Assembly: GCF_014905175.1 (NCBI RefSeq)
Contig: NC_057788.1
Location: 5,332,001 to 5,396,000, forward strand
Origin: Aphidius gifuensis
Lineage: Eukaryota > Arthropoda > Insecta > Hymenoptera > Braconidae
DNA: 64,000 nt
Reading direction: 5' to 3'
Made by a program: the position numbers and the translations under genes. Below, one piece after another: positions 1-13,459 of this stretch; position 1 is the stretch's first letter, and each line of letters opens with the position of its first letter. The notes beneath the pieces were generated by a model that ran no database searches, had not been told where the DNA came from, and worked only from the letters and a program-made list of their open reading frames with translations.

Positions 1-321
1 ACCGTGATAGTACAAACATGAATGATCATATACATTATTTGTACATTAAGTGAATACTTGTTAGATAATTGATACTGTAACTTTTTATTTTAAATAAAGT
101 ATACGATAAAATAAAATAAAAAAATGTAGATATTAAAAATGAGATATTAAAAAGATTGTTGAAATAAAACGTTGATGTACTTGTTTCTGTTATCTCAATA
201 TCATTTACACTATTTTATGATGATAAAAATTTGATGCTATTATTATTATTTGAATTTTTTGTATTTGAATATGATTTATAAATGATGATAAAAAAAAATA
301 AGAAATCAAAAGATTACTAAC

Positions 322-831
322 CGAATGAGATCCAAGAGGGTATCAACAGTGTTACCAGCTTGAGGAGTTAGTGAATCATCATCATTCGTATCTATTATCG
401 CTCCAACACCAGGACGAATTATTGATACGAGAATTATGCCAAGTATTACTGCACATATCGTCGTTGTAGCATAATAATATATTGAACGCATTCCAATTTT
501 GCCTGAAATAATTTATACGAATGAAATACTTTGCAATTACATATCAATTATTTTTTTTATTTAAAATAATAAACTTACTAGACAAACTTAGATCCAATTT
601 ACCAATTGCACTGGCAATACTTGAAACAATGAGAGGTAAAATAAGAGCTTTTAACATTCTCAAAAATAAATCACCAGGAAATTCAATGTACATTATTTCA
701 CGTGGTGTCCAATCAGTTTTCACAGCTTTCAATGAAAAACCAAGTACAGTACCAGCAATAACACCAAATACAGTAAATAATGTCAATCCATTTTCTCCCA
801 AACAACTCTTCCATTTTTTTGGTCTTGCCAT
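322..831 (-). CDS. Eaat1: Excitatory amino-acid (glutamate) transporter, SLC1 family, N-terminal two coding exons (partial)
   Basis: Two exons on the minus strand, 831-579 and 502-322, join in frame (donor GTAAGTTT, acceptor TTTCAG) to give the first 144 residues; the gene continues past the left edge through a donor at 321. The protein starts MARPKKWKSCLGENGLTLF and runs into a hydrophobic segment (VFGVIAGTVLGF), then FPGDLFLRMLKALILPLIVS and, across the junction, LSSKIGMRSIYYYATTT with another membrane segment ending IIRPG. This FPG-LRMLK-LILPLIVSS block followed by GMR-YY-TTT is the hallmark of SLC1 sodium-dependent glutamate/aspartate carriers. In insects these sit in the plasma membrane of glia and clear synaptic glutamate. 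The first ATG is chosen because it opens the expected short cytoplasmic N-terminus. The catalytic HP1/HP2 half lies outside the window, so Eaat1 versus Eaat2 is inferred. Confidence 0.88.
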
Positions 832-3800
832 TTTTATTTTTCTGAAAAATTAAATAAAATAATAATATAATAAAAATTAATTCATTTAAATAAATATAAT
901 ATTTTTTTTGTTGACCTTATTGACATAATACTGTAATCAATTTTATATCAAATAAAAAAATTATGAAATTTTTATTTATTTAAAAGATGCACGTGGGTTT
1001 AATCATCTGGTTGACGAAATAAATAAGTAGGTCATTGCCCAAAAACCATATGAGTATAAATATATATTTTCCTTTCAAAAAGTACTGAGAGCAAAAAAAA
1101 AAAAAAAAATATGGAGAAGAACTTTCCTTTTATTATCTTAACATGAAAATAAAATTTATAAAAATTAAATTTAGATTATAACTCAGAACAAATAATTTTA
1201 TTATAAAATATAAAATAAAAATTTTTTTTTTGTATTGAATTTACTTTTATTTTCAATTTAATGTAGACTGATTAAAGTTGTTTTTCTTGACTGCAAGTGT
1301 GATAAATAGTAATATGAAAATAAAAACATAACTTGTGTAATGTAAAAACTGAAATTATATTTTTAATCGACAATGCAAGAACCAAATTCCGGTTTATTTA
1401 TCAATTATCTGCCTGTCTATACACCTTGACCCCGTGAACCGATTGGGTCCCTGATGGTTTTTAAATTTACTCTGACATCCCTTAAACGAAATATAGACAT
1501 GTACATTCATGCTGTATATGTAATATATAATATATACCAGCTCTTCGTCATACTACTCTAATATAGCCTTCCTCGTCTTGTAAAAACATTGCTTACTGCG
1601 ATTTAAAATTCTTGGACACTTGTTTTTTTATATTATTTTTATTTTCATAAAGCAATTAATATTTCTATGAATTTTTATTAACATGGTAGAGCAATGAGAT
1701 AAGATATCGTTTATTTGTATCTGTTGAGTCAATAGAATGCTGTAGTGCACTCTACTCACTTGCTGCAAATTAACATAGTTTCATAATTAAAGTATTTACA
1801 AAAAAAAAAAAAAAAAAAAAAGATACTAAATTACATTTTAATTATTTTTATTTTTGACTGATCAATAAAGTAATAATAATATTATTATTTATTATTTTAA
1901 TTATCGTAATTTTAATTTATTAATTTCGATTTTAATAGTTAATTTATTTCTATTGTTTCGAATGTCTTTATGACAAGTATTTGAGAGAAAAAGTGTACAT
2001 GATTGCAATACTGACATTGAGAAAAAAAATCATTTGATCAGTACGTTTATCATTTCTAATTATGTGTGATTAATATGCTGTTGTATTTAATGAAATTCAA
2101 TAAACCACGATTATACGTTTAATAATAATTATTAATTAAAGTAAGGGGACTTTATTTTTTCATTAATATTATTAAATTGACATGGAATTTAGAAAATAAA
2201 GAAATATTCTTTATACTTTCGAAATAAAGCAAGAAATAAATTTGGCAATTTTTTTTTTTTAATTATCATATAATATAAAGGAAAAAAAAATTATCAGTGC
2301 AAGTTTATTTATGAACTTACTGATATTAATAAAATAATGAGTCATTATGAAATAAATATAATTTAATGTTTTTTAAAAATTTATCAAATATAAAAATTAA
2401 CATATTTCAAAACATTTTTATTTCCTATTTTTAATAACTTTTTAAAAAATTCTTTTTTTTATTTTTTCAAAACAGCAGATCGTTAAAAAATTTATTTATT
2501 TACTTATTTTTTTTTTTTTTTTTATTATATAATAAAAATAGCACTATTGTGCAAATTATGCATGAAAAAAAATTCAAGTTTACTGTTGAATACTTTTAAA
2601 CTTACAACACAATTGAATAAAATATTAAATTTATTTATTTTTTATTTTTAAACGATAAATATATATGAAAAATAGAATTTTTGTTAATAATTGTTAAATA
2701 GTATATCGATCCAATGAATTAACGAGAAATTCCAATTCCCCAATAAATTTTATTACTGTTGAAAGAAGAAAAAAAAAATTACGAATGAGAAAAAGGGCAG
2801 AGATTCGACCCTTGTATGCTCTCTCTTCTCTACGATTGCATGTAACGGCATTTTTTCCGTATGAGGAACTAACATCACACAAACTCCTCCCACTTCCGCG
2901 TTTGTAAAATTCAAACATAAAAAAAATTTCGTATCGATATCAATTAATTAAATATCACAACTCTTTTTTTTTTTTTTATCAATTATTATCAATAAATTTT
3001 TACCTCAATTAATTTCATAATAATAATATTTTTATAAAATCGCTTTAACATGTATAATACAATATGTTTAAAAAGAAATTTTTTTTTATAAATTCACTTA
3101 TTTATTTGAATAATTCCAATGACACTTACCTACTCAAAAAACTGAGATAAACTTAAAAAAAAATAAGCGAATAAAATTAAAAATTAAATTAACTCGTTTA
3201 CATAAATAAATTCACTTTAATGTAATTTAAAAATACAAAAATAATGATTATTGTAAAAAAAAAAAAATAACACGAGTGAAAGATAAATTTCGTGAATTAA
3301 ACAGCAACGATTCACGATCGCAGCTCTAGCTGTTATACACGAAATGATTGGGAGCCAAGTAACACTGGCATGTGTGCATTTAATCCCTGTAGAATTTTTA
3401 TGATTGAGTAAGGGGGGTAAAAGTGATAGGAGGATAAAAAAGAGGAGAATGTACGCATGCGTATTTTATTCTTGAAGTCGAAACTTGTTGAACAAATTCA
3501 AACAAATTGACTTGGTAGCTAAATCAACTCATATTCACCAGTTGATTTATTTTTCAAATTACAAAAAAAAATCAATTAAAAAAATGAAAATTGATTTGTT
3601 AATTGATTTAAATGTACTTTGAAAAATAATTTGAATTGGATAGAAAAAAAAATTATGTCTGGGTACTTGCATAAAAGAAGGAAGAGACGTGAAGAAATTC
3701 TTTGTGTTACATGGGCCAAAAGATTTAACCACGTGTCTTGTTTGACGATGTTGGTGGACACCAGTTGCTTACTGATCAAATCTACGCTTATAACGATATT

Positions 3801-6800
3801 TCTCTCTTTCTATAGATATAAAGCTGTTAAATATATTTTTATATAGATCCATATACAAGCCCACTCACAAAACGAGAGGTCACACAGTTGTCAAATCTTT
3901 TTTTTTTTTTCTTTTTTTCATTATGTATTCCCTTTTTTTTTTTTCTATATATTTTTTTGGGCTAGTCCAAAAGATGCTGAAGGTCTTTTTTTTTATAAAA
4001 GAAAACAAAGACTATAATAAAAAAAAAAAATTATAATTTATATATAATTTTAAATAATTTTTAATTGTAAATTACTGGTGCATTAATTTTTTATATAAAT
4101 AATTTAATAAAAAACAAATAAAAAAAATTATATATATTTTTATTTAATATCAAAATATATTGTGATAATAAAATTTTAATTATTATAATTTTAATTTCAA
4201 ATATTTATTACGTAAATTATGAAAAAACAAAATAATTATTTTTTTTCCATTGTTTTAATAAAAAATTAATGCTTCATATTTATATGTATGAATTAAAAAA
4301 TTTTAAATAAACAAATTGATGTAGATGAGATTGTGGGTTGATGGGAAAATATAAAAATTTAATAATAAATACTTATATGAGCTTTTAGTTGATGTTATTA
4401 TACAATCAATCGAGCTTATATATATTCATATCATACACACGCATGCACATGATACAAAATAAATTTACATAATTTGTCATATCCATAAATATTCATCAGT
4501 TTTACGCGTAAATGTTGTTGTTTTTTTTTATCTCAATTCTCAGGGTTTTCTTTAGATTTTCAACAAATTCATTTAATATTGTTATAAACATATTTATAGA
4601 TAAATAATATATTCATGAATGGAATGAAATAAATATGATAAACGACGTATCATTATTCCAAGAATGGTAAGTATACTCAAAGGAATTCACTGATTTAATA
4701 TCTTCATCTTAAGACAGATAAGTAACTTAATTAATGAGATCAGATCTTAAAACAATCGCAGCACAATAATTTTAATAATTAAAAATTTTAAATCGATAAT
4801 TTACATGTAAAATAAATTTGCAAATTTTTCATGGATTTTTTTATCAGATTTATCATTCAATAAGGCATTGAAAAAATAATCATGTATAATCGTGTTGCAT
4901 TTCATAATAGTCATATTTTGAATATTTTAATTATCGCAGCATCTCAAAACAAAAAAAAAAGAACATATTAATATAGAAGATTCAATGTTGAGAGGATAGC
5001 GTGAGTCAGTGAGTATAATATTATTGTGACACTCAATTTATTTATCATTATTTGAGAAAATTACTGTGGGAATCATATATTATGTCAATTCGTCTGTGAC
5101 TGCAGTGTGCTTTGAGTAAAAAAAAAAAATATTTAATAATTATGAATATACACTCATTCATTAAATTAGATTGAGGTCACAACGTCTGTTTTACTTAATT
5201 ATTTGGCTTGTGGACGGAAAGAGTCGATAAAACTTTATGTAAAATAGTTTTTTTTTTGTATTGAAAATAAAACAAACAGATCAACCTTTTTTTTTTTTTT
5301 GATTTTTACATGACCCCCGGTTATCAATGGCCTATATTTAAATTTTTATCTGTAAAATAAGGGAATTATTCTCTAAAAATTTTACTCAATACTTGTTCCT
5401 AATTTCGAAACGAAGAATATCGAAATTATCGCTGCTATTTATTATACATTTAATCAAAATTCGAGATATCTTCACGTAGAAAAAAATAAAATAAATAAAT
5501 TTTAAAATTTAATAAAAATATATATAGAAGAATGTTTATTTTTTTAAATTTAAAAGCATTAAAATAACGGAATGCCATGTACATAACAATAATCATTAAA
5601 AAAAAAAAACTTGGTATTTTATCATTTCGACTGCAGTCATAAAAAATTTCAATTTTTACGTGCTAAAATATTTTTTTTTTTTCATAAAAATAAAATTATA
5701 CTTCAATAATATATGTTTAAAAAAAAAGAATACATATATATTTAAATAATTCATTAGTATAAATATGTTATGATTTATAATTTAAAAAAAAATCATATTT
5801 ATATATTCCATTTATCGACAAAATAATTAAATGAGATAAAAAAAAATAAATAAATTATGACTTGATGAATATTATGCTCCAGGCAACAGCATGTATATTT
5901 TTTTAATACCAAAATTTGTAGGTATATGTATTTATAAAATCATTGAATTTAGAATGGTGACCATCACCTACCGAATAATGCAGAGAGTTTAAAGAGGGGT
6001 AACATGTAAATGAGAGACTCAAGACCATGAACTAATAATGGGCCTTAAAGCCTCACACCAACTCCTGGGTCAAGAAAAAAAAAAAAAACACTCTCTTTGT
6101 GTCTTTGCATATTTTAAATAAAATATATCTCAGGTGGGGCAACATTAGTTCGTCTTTGTTGTAAACAAAATTATTTAAAAAAAAAAAACATATTTATTTC
6201 ATGATAATAATGATAAATGTTTTTTTTTTTTTATTATTTTTTGTATATATATTTTTAAATGTGATTAAAAATAAAAAGTAAACTCAATCGCATATGAAAT
6301 TTTTGACGAAATAATGACAGGAAATAACAATAAAAATTCCATTTGTAATATCAAATTTTTTTTTTTTTTTTTAACTTGTCTATATTTGTATTGTCATATT
6401 TAATTTTATCATTATTATTATTACTACTGTATTCATGTTTAAAAATTTTTTTTATTTAATAATTATTTGCTTTTTTTTTATATTTGAATGATGATGTACC
6501 GTTGAAACTCTACTTGTTCATTATTTTCTGTATTTATTTTACGAGTACTGCAAAAACTCGTTTTTAAATGTTTAATTTTTTTCTGCAAATCATTTAAAAT
6601 TATGCAAGATTTTTAATTTTTTTATTACGACACTTGTTAATGAAGATGACTTATGAATTGGAATTTTTTTTTTTAAACTGTACATTTCGTCCTGACTGGG
6701 TTGATGATTGACTTGTCGACTTATTTGGATTATGAATCATTTATAATACATAATATAATCTAATTATAGAAATAATAAATAAATAATTAATTATTATCAC

Positions 6801-8244
6801 GGAAATTTAAAAAAATTAAATAATCAATACAACATCTCGTTAAATAAACAAAAGGTCAAATGTAAAGTCTCCCATATCCCTTTTTAAACAGATGTGGCAA
6901 TGTGTGTGACATCATCAAACGTGTGATATTAATTTTTCAAACTGAAGCTCTTCCGAATTGTTGTTAGTCCAATTATGTAGGTTACTATAACTGGCCTTGA
7001 ACATAATTTATTTCATCTCCGTTCCAACACATATGTCTAAGCTTGGTTTAGTTTTTTTTTGTCATTTTTTAACTAAAGCGTGTGATGCATTATTTATATA
7101 ACACATTAAATAGATTTAAAAAAAAGTTTCAACAAAAAAAAAAAACATATGAAAATAATAAATAAACATAATATTTTAAACTGAGTTGTTAATTTATTGG
7201 TTCGCCATGAGCGATGTAACAAATTTTATGAGGTATCATTAACCACTTTCACACCGGTATCAAACTAATATATGTCTTAATTATTATTATAAAAATAAAA
7301 AAGTTAATATAAAAAAAATAATTGAAAATTCTATTTTATAAATTGTCTTACTTAATAATTAATTTTTATAAGAAAAATCGTTTAAAGAAATTGATGAATT
7401 ACGTACGATTCAATTTTTGTACATATGTTTATACAAGTACTTCTTAATTATGATTTTATTTGTTTTTTTTCTTTTTTTTTTTTTATTTCTTTTGGTTGTC
7501 TAGTATGACGATATGTAACACATTGTATTTATGAAATAAAAAAAAAAGAAAGATCAAATAATTTTGAAAATTACAATTGATAGTTTTTTAACCGGTGAGA
7601 TTATTTAACTTAATATATTGAGCTTATTATAATTATTTTTAAAGGCACATTGTGGTTTGTAGCACAAATTAAGCAATACTTTAAAGTGATTTTGACAATA
7701 TTTTTAAGATTAATTATAGATCCAATCACTCCATTTAAAAAAAAAAAAAAAAAAAAACAATTCTCAAATCACATGTTCATTCGAAAAAATTAATATTACG
7801 TAAAAAATAAATTCATTATGACAATACGAGAAATAATTTTCTCTGGCAATAATCTAGTTTTCGATTACAAAAAAAAAGAAAAAAAAAAAAAAATCATGTT
7901 AATTTTACAACTAAAAAACTTGATAACTATTTACAAAAAAAAATACTCCATTGATATTTTCGAATCAATGATGAAGTAAAAATATATGTAGCTGATAAAC
8001 AGAAGAGCCCAATAATTTAATTTTTTTTATTTATTACTATGATATGCAAATTAACGTTAACATGAATATTCAAAAAAATTATAATATTTTGAATATAATA
8101 ACATATCAAGATTTAAATCGCAGTAAAAAAAAAAAATTACAGCCCTTTTGTAACAATTGACGACAATAATCAAGTATCCTATTTAACGAGTTTGTTTTGT
8201 TGCTTTTTTTTTTTTGTTTTTTCTTTTATTTTTTAAGATAACAA
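832..8244. other. Long non-coding stretch 5' of the glutamate transporter
   Basis: About 7.4 kb of AT-rich DNA between the start of the glutamate transporter and the 3' end of Cks, both on the minus strand. I found no coding exon. The ORFs at 2694-2918, 3576-3779 and 3619-3846 are AT-encoded and match nothing. A few islands are less AT-rich and could be promoter or leader exons of the transporter: about 1380-1580, 2790-2910, 3300-3480 and 5940-6080. The rest is poly-A/T and TA-rich simple sequence. Confidence 0.6.
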
Positions 8245-9217
8245 TTAATTTTCTGGTGGTTGACTTGTAATTTTCCTCTTGAAAAGAAGAATATGTGGTT
8301 CTGTAATAAAAACAAAACAACAATGATATAATATTGATTGACAATAAATTTTTCAAGCTTTTATTTACATATGTAAACAAATTGTTGAATATTAAAAATA
8401 ACATACCAGGTTGATGAGTCATATAATGTACCCATCCTTTGCTCTGTTGTACACCAAGTGCTCTCCATTCTTGTTCAGACATAAGATGAGTTTTTGGTAC
8501 TTTTTTTTCCAGTTCTTTTGGAAGAACAACATGTCTATTTAAAAATAAAAAAATAACATTATTACATTGTTATAAATAACAATTGATATTTAAAAGCAAA
8601 AAAAAAAATCAATATTATTTTTCTATTACTCAAACAACAATAAAAAAATTGTGAGTATTTTGTTATTTTAAATAATAAAATCAACAATTAATATATTATA
8701 AATAAATAAACAAATTTATTATTAATAAATAATTTTATTTGCTAAATATTAATCATATCATTCAAAACATAATATTTTTTTTTTTGTAAATGCAATTTAA
8801 AATGCCAAATAAAGATTCATCAACATCATCATCAAACCGGTTAGTAAAAAGAGATAACAAAAAAAAAAGCATGCATGTGAGTGTGTCACATAGATACGAA
8901 GGGGATTTTAAATAAAATATCCCAATACAACAAAGGGAGAAAACGGCAACGAATGCCCGAGAACAAATTATTATAACCAACAAAATATCAAGCATCGTAC
9001 AAATATATATTTATTTATTCTCGATATTTATTATCAAGACTAAAATACATATGCATTGATTTATTTGTTAATTAATTTATCATTATAATTAAAAATAAAA
9101 ATAATAAATAATAAATATTAATTTATCTCAACAACACACACCGGTAACAAAAGATTTTTCTTACCTGTACTCATATACATCATCGTAGTATTTGTCGGAG
9201 TAGTAAATAGATGACAT
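8245..9217 (-). CDS. Cks30A: Cyclin-dependent kinase regulatory subunit (Cks1/Cks30A type), complete
   Basis: Three exons on the minus strand, 9217-9165, 8534-8407 and 8300-8245, join with GT/AG signals to a 78-residue protein, the usual Cks length. Cks proteins bind CDK-cyclin complexes and dock phosphorylated substrates through a phosphate-binding pocket. The N-terminus MSSIYYSDKYYDD is the family start. The pocket residues known from human CKS1 (K11, R20, S51, W54, R71) are all present, here as K9, R18, S49, W52 and R69. The GVQQSKGWVHYM motif and the hinge HQPEPHILLF, which permits strand exchange, are intact. The short C-terminus KRKITSQPPEN ends at TAA. IYYSDKYYD resembles the Cks30A paralogue more than Cks85A. 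The start is divergent from cactin, 661 bp away, so the two may share a promoter region. Confidence 0.96.
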
Positions 9218-9878
9218 TTTTTTTAATCAATTTTTTTAAGCTTAATTAATTTGATAACACAAATGCACAACACTATTTTGATAATAAATTATTATTAAAA
9301 TAAATAATTATATATTTAACTTTTAAAAGTATAAAGCGTACGATTTCTTTCTTTTTTTTTTTTTTTTTTTATTTCACAAATAACACTGGCTCGCGTGGGC
9401 TCGCGTGACGGCGTGTACATAGGCTGTTCAATTTGAATGTTAACGGATGTCCTTTGATATCAGAGTGGGGGAATAATATATTTTTAAATAATTAATTTAA
9501 TAGTAAATTATTTGGAAATATTTATTTGAATTAATATTAATTTTTAACTTTTTATTTAGATAATAATAAAAATATGATGATTTGTTTATTAAATAATTTG
9601 TTAATATTATAATTTTTATGGAGTTTAAATGGTTTAAATTTAGTGGTGGGGTTGCCAACAGCTGTCACTGAACCAATATGGCTGATTGTCGTCAGCGTCT
9701 ACTATCGTCAGATATTGCAACTATAATTGGTTCATTGTTGTTGATTTGTTGATATTGGTTGATACATAATTGAGGTTATAGTTTAGAGCGTAAATAAAAC
9801 GTAAACGTTTGTCCAACGATAATATATATATTTTATTTATTTATATCTGTCTAGTTATCAAATTATTTAAATAATAAA
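9218..9878. promoter_or_regulatory. Divergent intergenic promoter region between Cks and cactin
   Basis: This 661-bp gap separates two divergently transcribed housekeeping-type genes. On the Cks side a GC-richer patch contains a perfect tandem duplication of the 10-mer GGCTCGCGTG at 9388-9407, followed by GACGGCGTG; on the cactin side a second less AT-rich patch lies at about 9650-9740. The middle (9480-9630) is nearly pure A/T. Two promoters back to back is the simplest reading; transcription starts cannot be placed from sequence alone. Confidence 0.55.
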
Positions 9879-12203
9879 ATGGAGAGAGATTATCGTCGAC
9901 GAGACAGATCAAGATCACGAGATCGTAGTCGTAGACGTTGTGATGAGGTATCAAGAAAAAAAGATTATGACAGAGCTAGTGACAAAAGTAAACAATCCAG
10001 TAGATCAAAATATGATGATAAATCATCATCAAAAAAATATGAAAGCTCCACATCATCTTCGAGTAGAAAAAAAAAATCATCATCAAAGAAAAAAAAACGT
10101 AACAGGTATGTAAAATAGAAAATATATATTTATTTTGTCTGTAGACACTTGTTTACATTTGATAAATTGATAAATAATATTTTAATTATATTTATAACCA
10201 GGTCATCTTCGTCGTCGTCTTCATCGTCATCAAGATCTTCATCATCTTCATCATCATCATCAGCATCTTCCAATGATTCAACAAAGCTTTTGCTGAAACT
10301 TGAAAAACAAAGAAAAAAAGATATTGAAGAACGTAAACGTAAAAAAGAAATGATAAAAATAACAGAATTACCAGAAGAAAAACGTTTACGTAGAATGAAA
10401 AAAAAAGAAGCTAAAGAACGTAAACGTAAAGAACGAATGGGTTGGGATAATGATTATCTTCATTATACAAATACAGATAATCCATTTGGTGATGGTAATT
10501 TATTATCAACATTTGTATGGCAAAAAAAACTTGAAAAAGAAGGTTTAATTGGTGTTAGTAGAGAAGAACTTGAACGTCGTACACGTCAAAAACAAGAAGA
10601 AACTAAAAGAGAATTAGAAAAAGTTAAAAAACGTAGACAAGAAAAAGAATTAGAAAGACAACAACGTGAAGAAGAAATGGCAATGGAACAAAGACAAAAA
10701 GAAGCAGTACAACTTGAAATGTGGGGTCAACAAGAAGATCAATTTCATTTAAAACAAGCTAGACTAAGAACACGTATACGTATACAAGATGGAAGAGCAC
10801 AACCAATTGATTTACTTGCAAAATATATAAGTGCTGAAGAAGTAGTTGATGCTGTTGAAATGCATGAACCATATACATATTTACGTGGGCTAACAATAAA
10901 ACAATTGGAAGATCTTGTTGCTGATATTAAAATATATAAAGAATTAGAAAAAGGAAAAAATCTTGATTATTGGAATGACATAACTGTTATTGTTGAAGAT
11001 GAACTTTATAAATTAAGAAAATTAGATAGATCTGATTATGAAGTTGCACTTGGACGTAGAGAGGGTATACATGAATCTGTAGCTGATGAAGTTATCTCAA
11101 TATTTAAAGGTAAAACAGCTGCTCAATTAGAATCAATGCAATTACAAATTGAAACAAAAATATCTGGTAAACCTGAAGGTGTTGATATTGGTTATTGGGA
11201 AACATTATTATCACAATTAAAAGCTCATATGGCTAGAGCTAGATTGAGAGATCGTCATCAAGAAAATCTTCGTAAAAAACTTGAAGTACTTAAAGCTGAA
11301 CAAGGTGTAGCAAAAGCTGAAAGTGTAATCAATGAATCTGATGAACACAGTGATAATACAAAAATTGATGAACCATCAACAAGTAAAACAACAACAACAA
11401 CTTCAACAACAACACAAGAAAAAACTGATGATGAACAATCTGATGAAGATAATGAAAATATAAATGCAGTTGATTTATTATCAGAATCATTTTGTGAATA
11501 TGAATCAGGTGGATATTCACCAAAATTACTTACATCATTACAGCTTGAACCAGGAACAATTGTAACACTTGAAGAAGATGATACACAAAGACTTGAGTAT
11601 GCAAGAAGTTTAGTACTTAAAACTGGTAATAAAGTACAAAGTGTATTAACAGCTGAAGAACAAGCAATGCACAGAGAAGCAAGAAAAAATATGGACACTG
11701 ATGAGGCACAGTTTAGTGTTGAAACATCACTTGAAGCACAAGTTTATCTTTGGTCTGATAAATATCGTCCAAGAAAACCAAGATATTTTAATCGTGTGCA
11801 TACTGGTTTTGAATGGAATAAATACAATCAAACTCATTATGATATGGACAATCCACCACCAAAAATTGTTCAAGGATATAAATTTAATATTTTTTATCCA
11901 GATTTAATTGAGAAAAGTGCAACACCACAGTATTTCTTGGTAATTTATTTTTAATTATTAAATAATTTACTAATATTAAACAACATTATTTACTAACTTT
12001 TATTTTATTTTTAGACTCCCTGTGCTGATAATAAAGATTTTGCATTACTTCGTTTTCATGCTGGACCACCATATGAGGATATTGCATTTAAAATTGTTAA
12101 TCGTGAATGGGAATATTCATACAAGCGAGGATTTAGATGTCAATTTCATAACAATATATTTCAATTGTGGTTTCATTTTAAAAGATACAGATACCGAAGA
12201 TAA
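9879..12203 (+). CDS. cactin: Cactin, complete
   Basis: Three exons, 9879-10105, 10202-11939 and 12015-12203, give a 717-residue protein. Cactin is a conserved nuclear protein first found as a partner of the IkappaB protein Cactus and also implicated in pre-mRNA splicing. The first about 75 residues are Arg/Ser/Lys-rich (RRRDRSRSRDRSRRR), followed by a poly-Ser run beginning at residue 77, then a highly charged coiled-coil segment and the middle domain (RIQDGRAQPIDLLAKYI). The C-terminal about 120 residues carry the diagnostic block: YRPRKPRYFNRVHTGFEWNK, FHAGPPYEDIAFKIVNREWE, and the ending FQLWFHFKRYRYRR before TAA. Exon 1 breaks inside an Arg codon, and the third exon carries the last 63 codons. 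A low-complexity Thr/Ser-Asp/Glu segment (about 11370-11460) interrupts the middle, as is common for the family. Confidence 0.96.
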
Positions 12204-12386
12204 GTTTGTACATGTGAAAAAAATTTGTTTTCTTTGGTGGGACTGTTTTTTCTATATAAATAAAAATTAAAAAAAATAAATAATAAATAATAATAAAATT
12301 CTTTATATGAATAAAATTATTTAGTAATTAAATCATTGATTAATTAAATTATTACATAAAATAATATTATATTTTTTTATTTACTA
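12204..12386. other. Short 3' flank of cactin
   Basis: AT-rich 3' untranslated and intergenic DNA with several overlapping AATAAA/AATAATAAA-type signals about 70-100 bases after the cactin stop, which could serve as polyadenylation signals. Nothing else is visible. Confidence 0.45.
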
Positions 12387-12615
12387 GATGTTTGGAAAGA
12401 TCAATAATTTTGCGACTGTATGAGTATTAAATAAATATGAAATTATCTCCATGAAATAAATTTAGATAATGATGTGTCTAATAATTTCAATTGTTTTATT
12501 TTCACGAATATTTTTCATGATTAAGTAAAAAAAAATTACCTATTATGAGTTTTGATTATTTATTTAGAACTGACACTCCAGATGCTTATGGAAAAATGAT
12601 ATTACAATTATAATA
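12387..12615 (+). pseudogene. Decayed relative of the tandem family (copy D): 3' flank plus exon-6-like remnant
   Basis: Two pieces are recognisable. About 12387-12535 resembles the DNA downstream of both intact paralogues (compare 18481-18625 and 21900-22045), with shared words such as TCAATAATTTTGC and TGAAATTATCTCCAT. From 12530 a short intron-end match (ACCTATTATGAGTTTTGATT) leads into an exon-6-like start at 12568 reading TDTPDAYGKMILQL, then stop; the intact copies read TDAPDEFGKMKLFF and TDGPNSFGRIKLQL at this point. The order (3' flank before an exon) shows that the locus is rearranged. No long open frame remains. Confidence 0.6.
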
Positions 12616-12819
12616 AACCTGGTTGTGTATCAATTATTCCATTGAAAAATACAGACAAGATTGAACATATGCAAGACGCCATGAAAATTGATCATCAAAT
12701 AAAGAATCACACACAATAATGAAAAATAATTAAAATACAATTGTTAAATTATCACTGAAAAATTGTAAAGTAATTATTTGACTTTATTTTAAATTTAAAA
12801 AATTTAGTTAGTCTTGATC

Positions 12820-13120
12820 TTGGTTTAGTTACATCAAGTGAGTATGATGGATCAAAAATTCTTCGCAAAAACAGCTGTTCTTCGTTACCTTGACATGAGA
12901 GGATATGTTGATGTTACTAGACGTGCACTTATGGCACTTGGTACACTGGAAAATCTTGAAGTATTAATTTTGAATAATATGTAATATGATATTGATAAAT
13001 TTAATGAAGCAATTGGATTATTTAGTAATTTAAAAAAATTTGAATGTCGTGGATGCTATTTTTTTCTTTCCACCATGAGAGTCAAGTTTAATTTGTATTT
13101 TTAAATCAAGGACACAAAAA
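12820..13120 (+). pseudogene. Leucine-rich-repeat (F-box/LRR-like) gene remnant
   Basis: From 12844 a frame reads MMDQKFFAKTAVLRYLDMRG, then YVDVTRRALMALGTLENLEV and LILNNM, and meets TAA at 12982. After the stop the same frame continues YDIDKFNEAIGLFSNLKKFE followed by CRGC. The spacing of Leu/Cys residues (LRYLDMRG, LENLEVLILNN, LKKFECRGC) is the pattern of RNI-type leucine-rich repeats found in F-box proteins. The in-frame stop, lack of an upstream F-box and absence of a supporting splice site suggest a broken copy of a gene located elsewhere. It lies between cactin and the uncharacterised gene ending at 13460. Confidence 0.55.
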
Positions 13121-13459
13121 TTTTGATAAATATTATAAACATTCTTCTAATATATGTCGTATGTAAATAATTTTTTTTAAATAAAATACAGATGTTAGAA
13201 AAATGAAAAAATTTTTATTTTATTTTATAATAATATTATTAATATTTTTTACAATTATATATTAATATAATATAAAAGTAAAAAAGAAACAATGTGTTAT
13301 TTGCCAGTACAGTAATTATCTTATTCCATAAGATAATAATAAATATATGTGTACTTATATCTTGCATCTGAATCTGAAAATTGTTTACAAAATTGTTAAT
13401 AAATTGTTAATTGTTAATCTTATCTACTTTACAATAAAAAATATCTATATTTACCATTT

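Noticed and set aside
521..853. 110-residue ORF on plus
   Set aside because: Antisense to the first coding exon of the glutamate transporter, which has clear family similarity and splice sites.
11258..11698. 146-residue ORF on the minus strand
   Set aside because: Antisense shadow of the cactin coding exon; its Ser/Val-rich sequence merely mirrors the Thr/Ser/Asp codons on plus.
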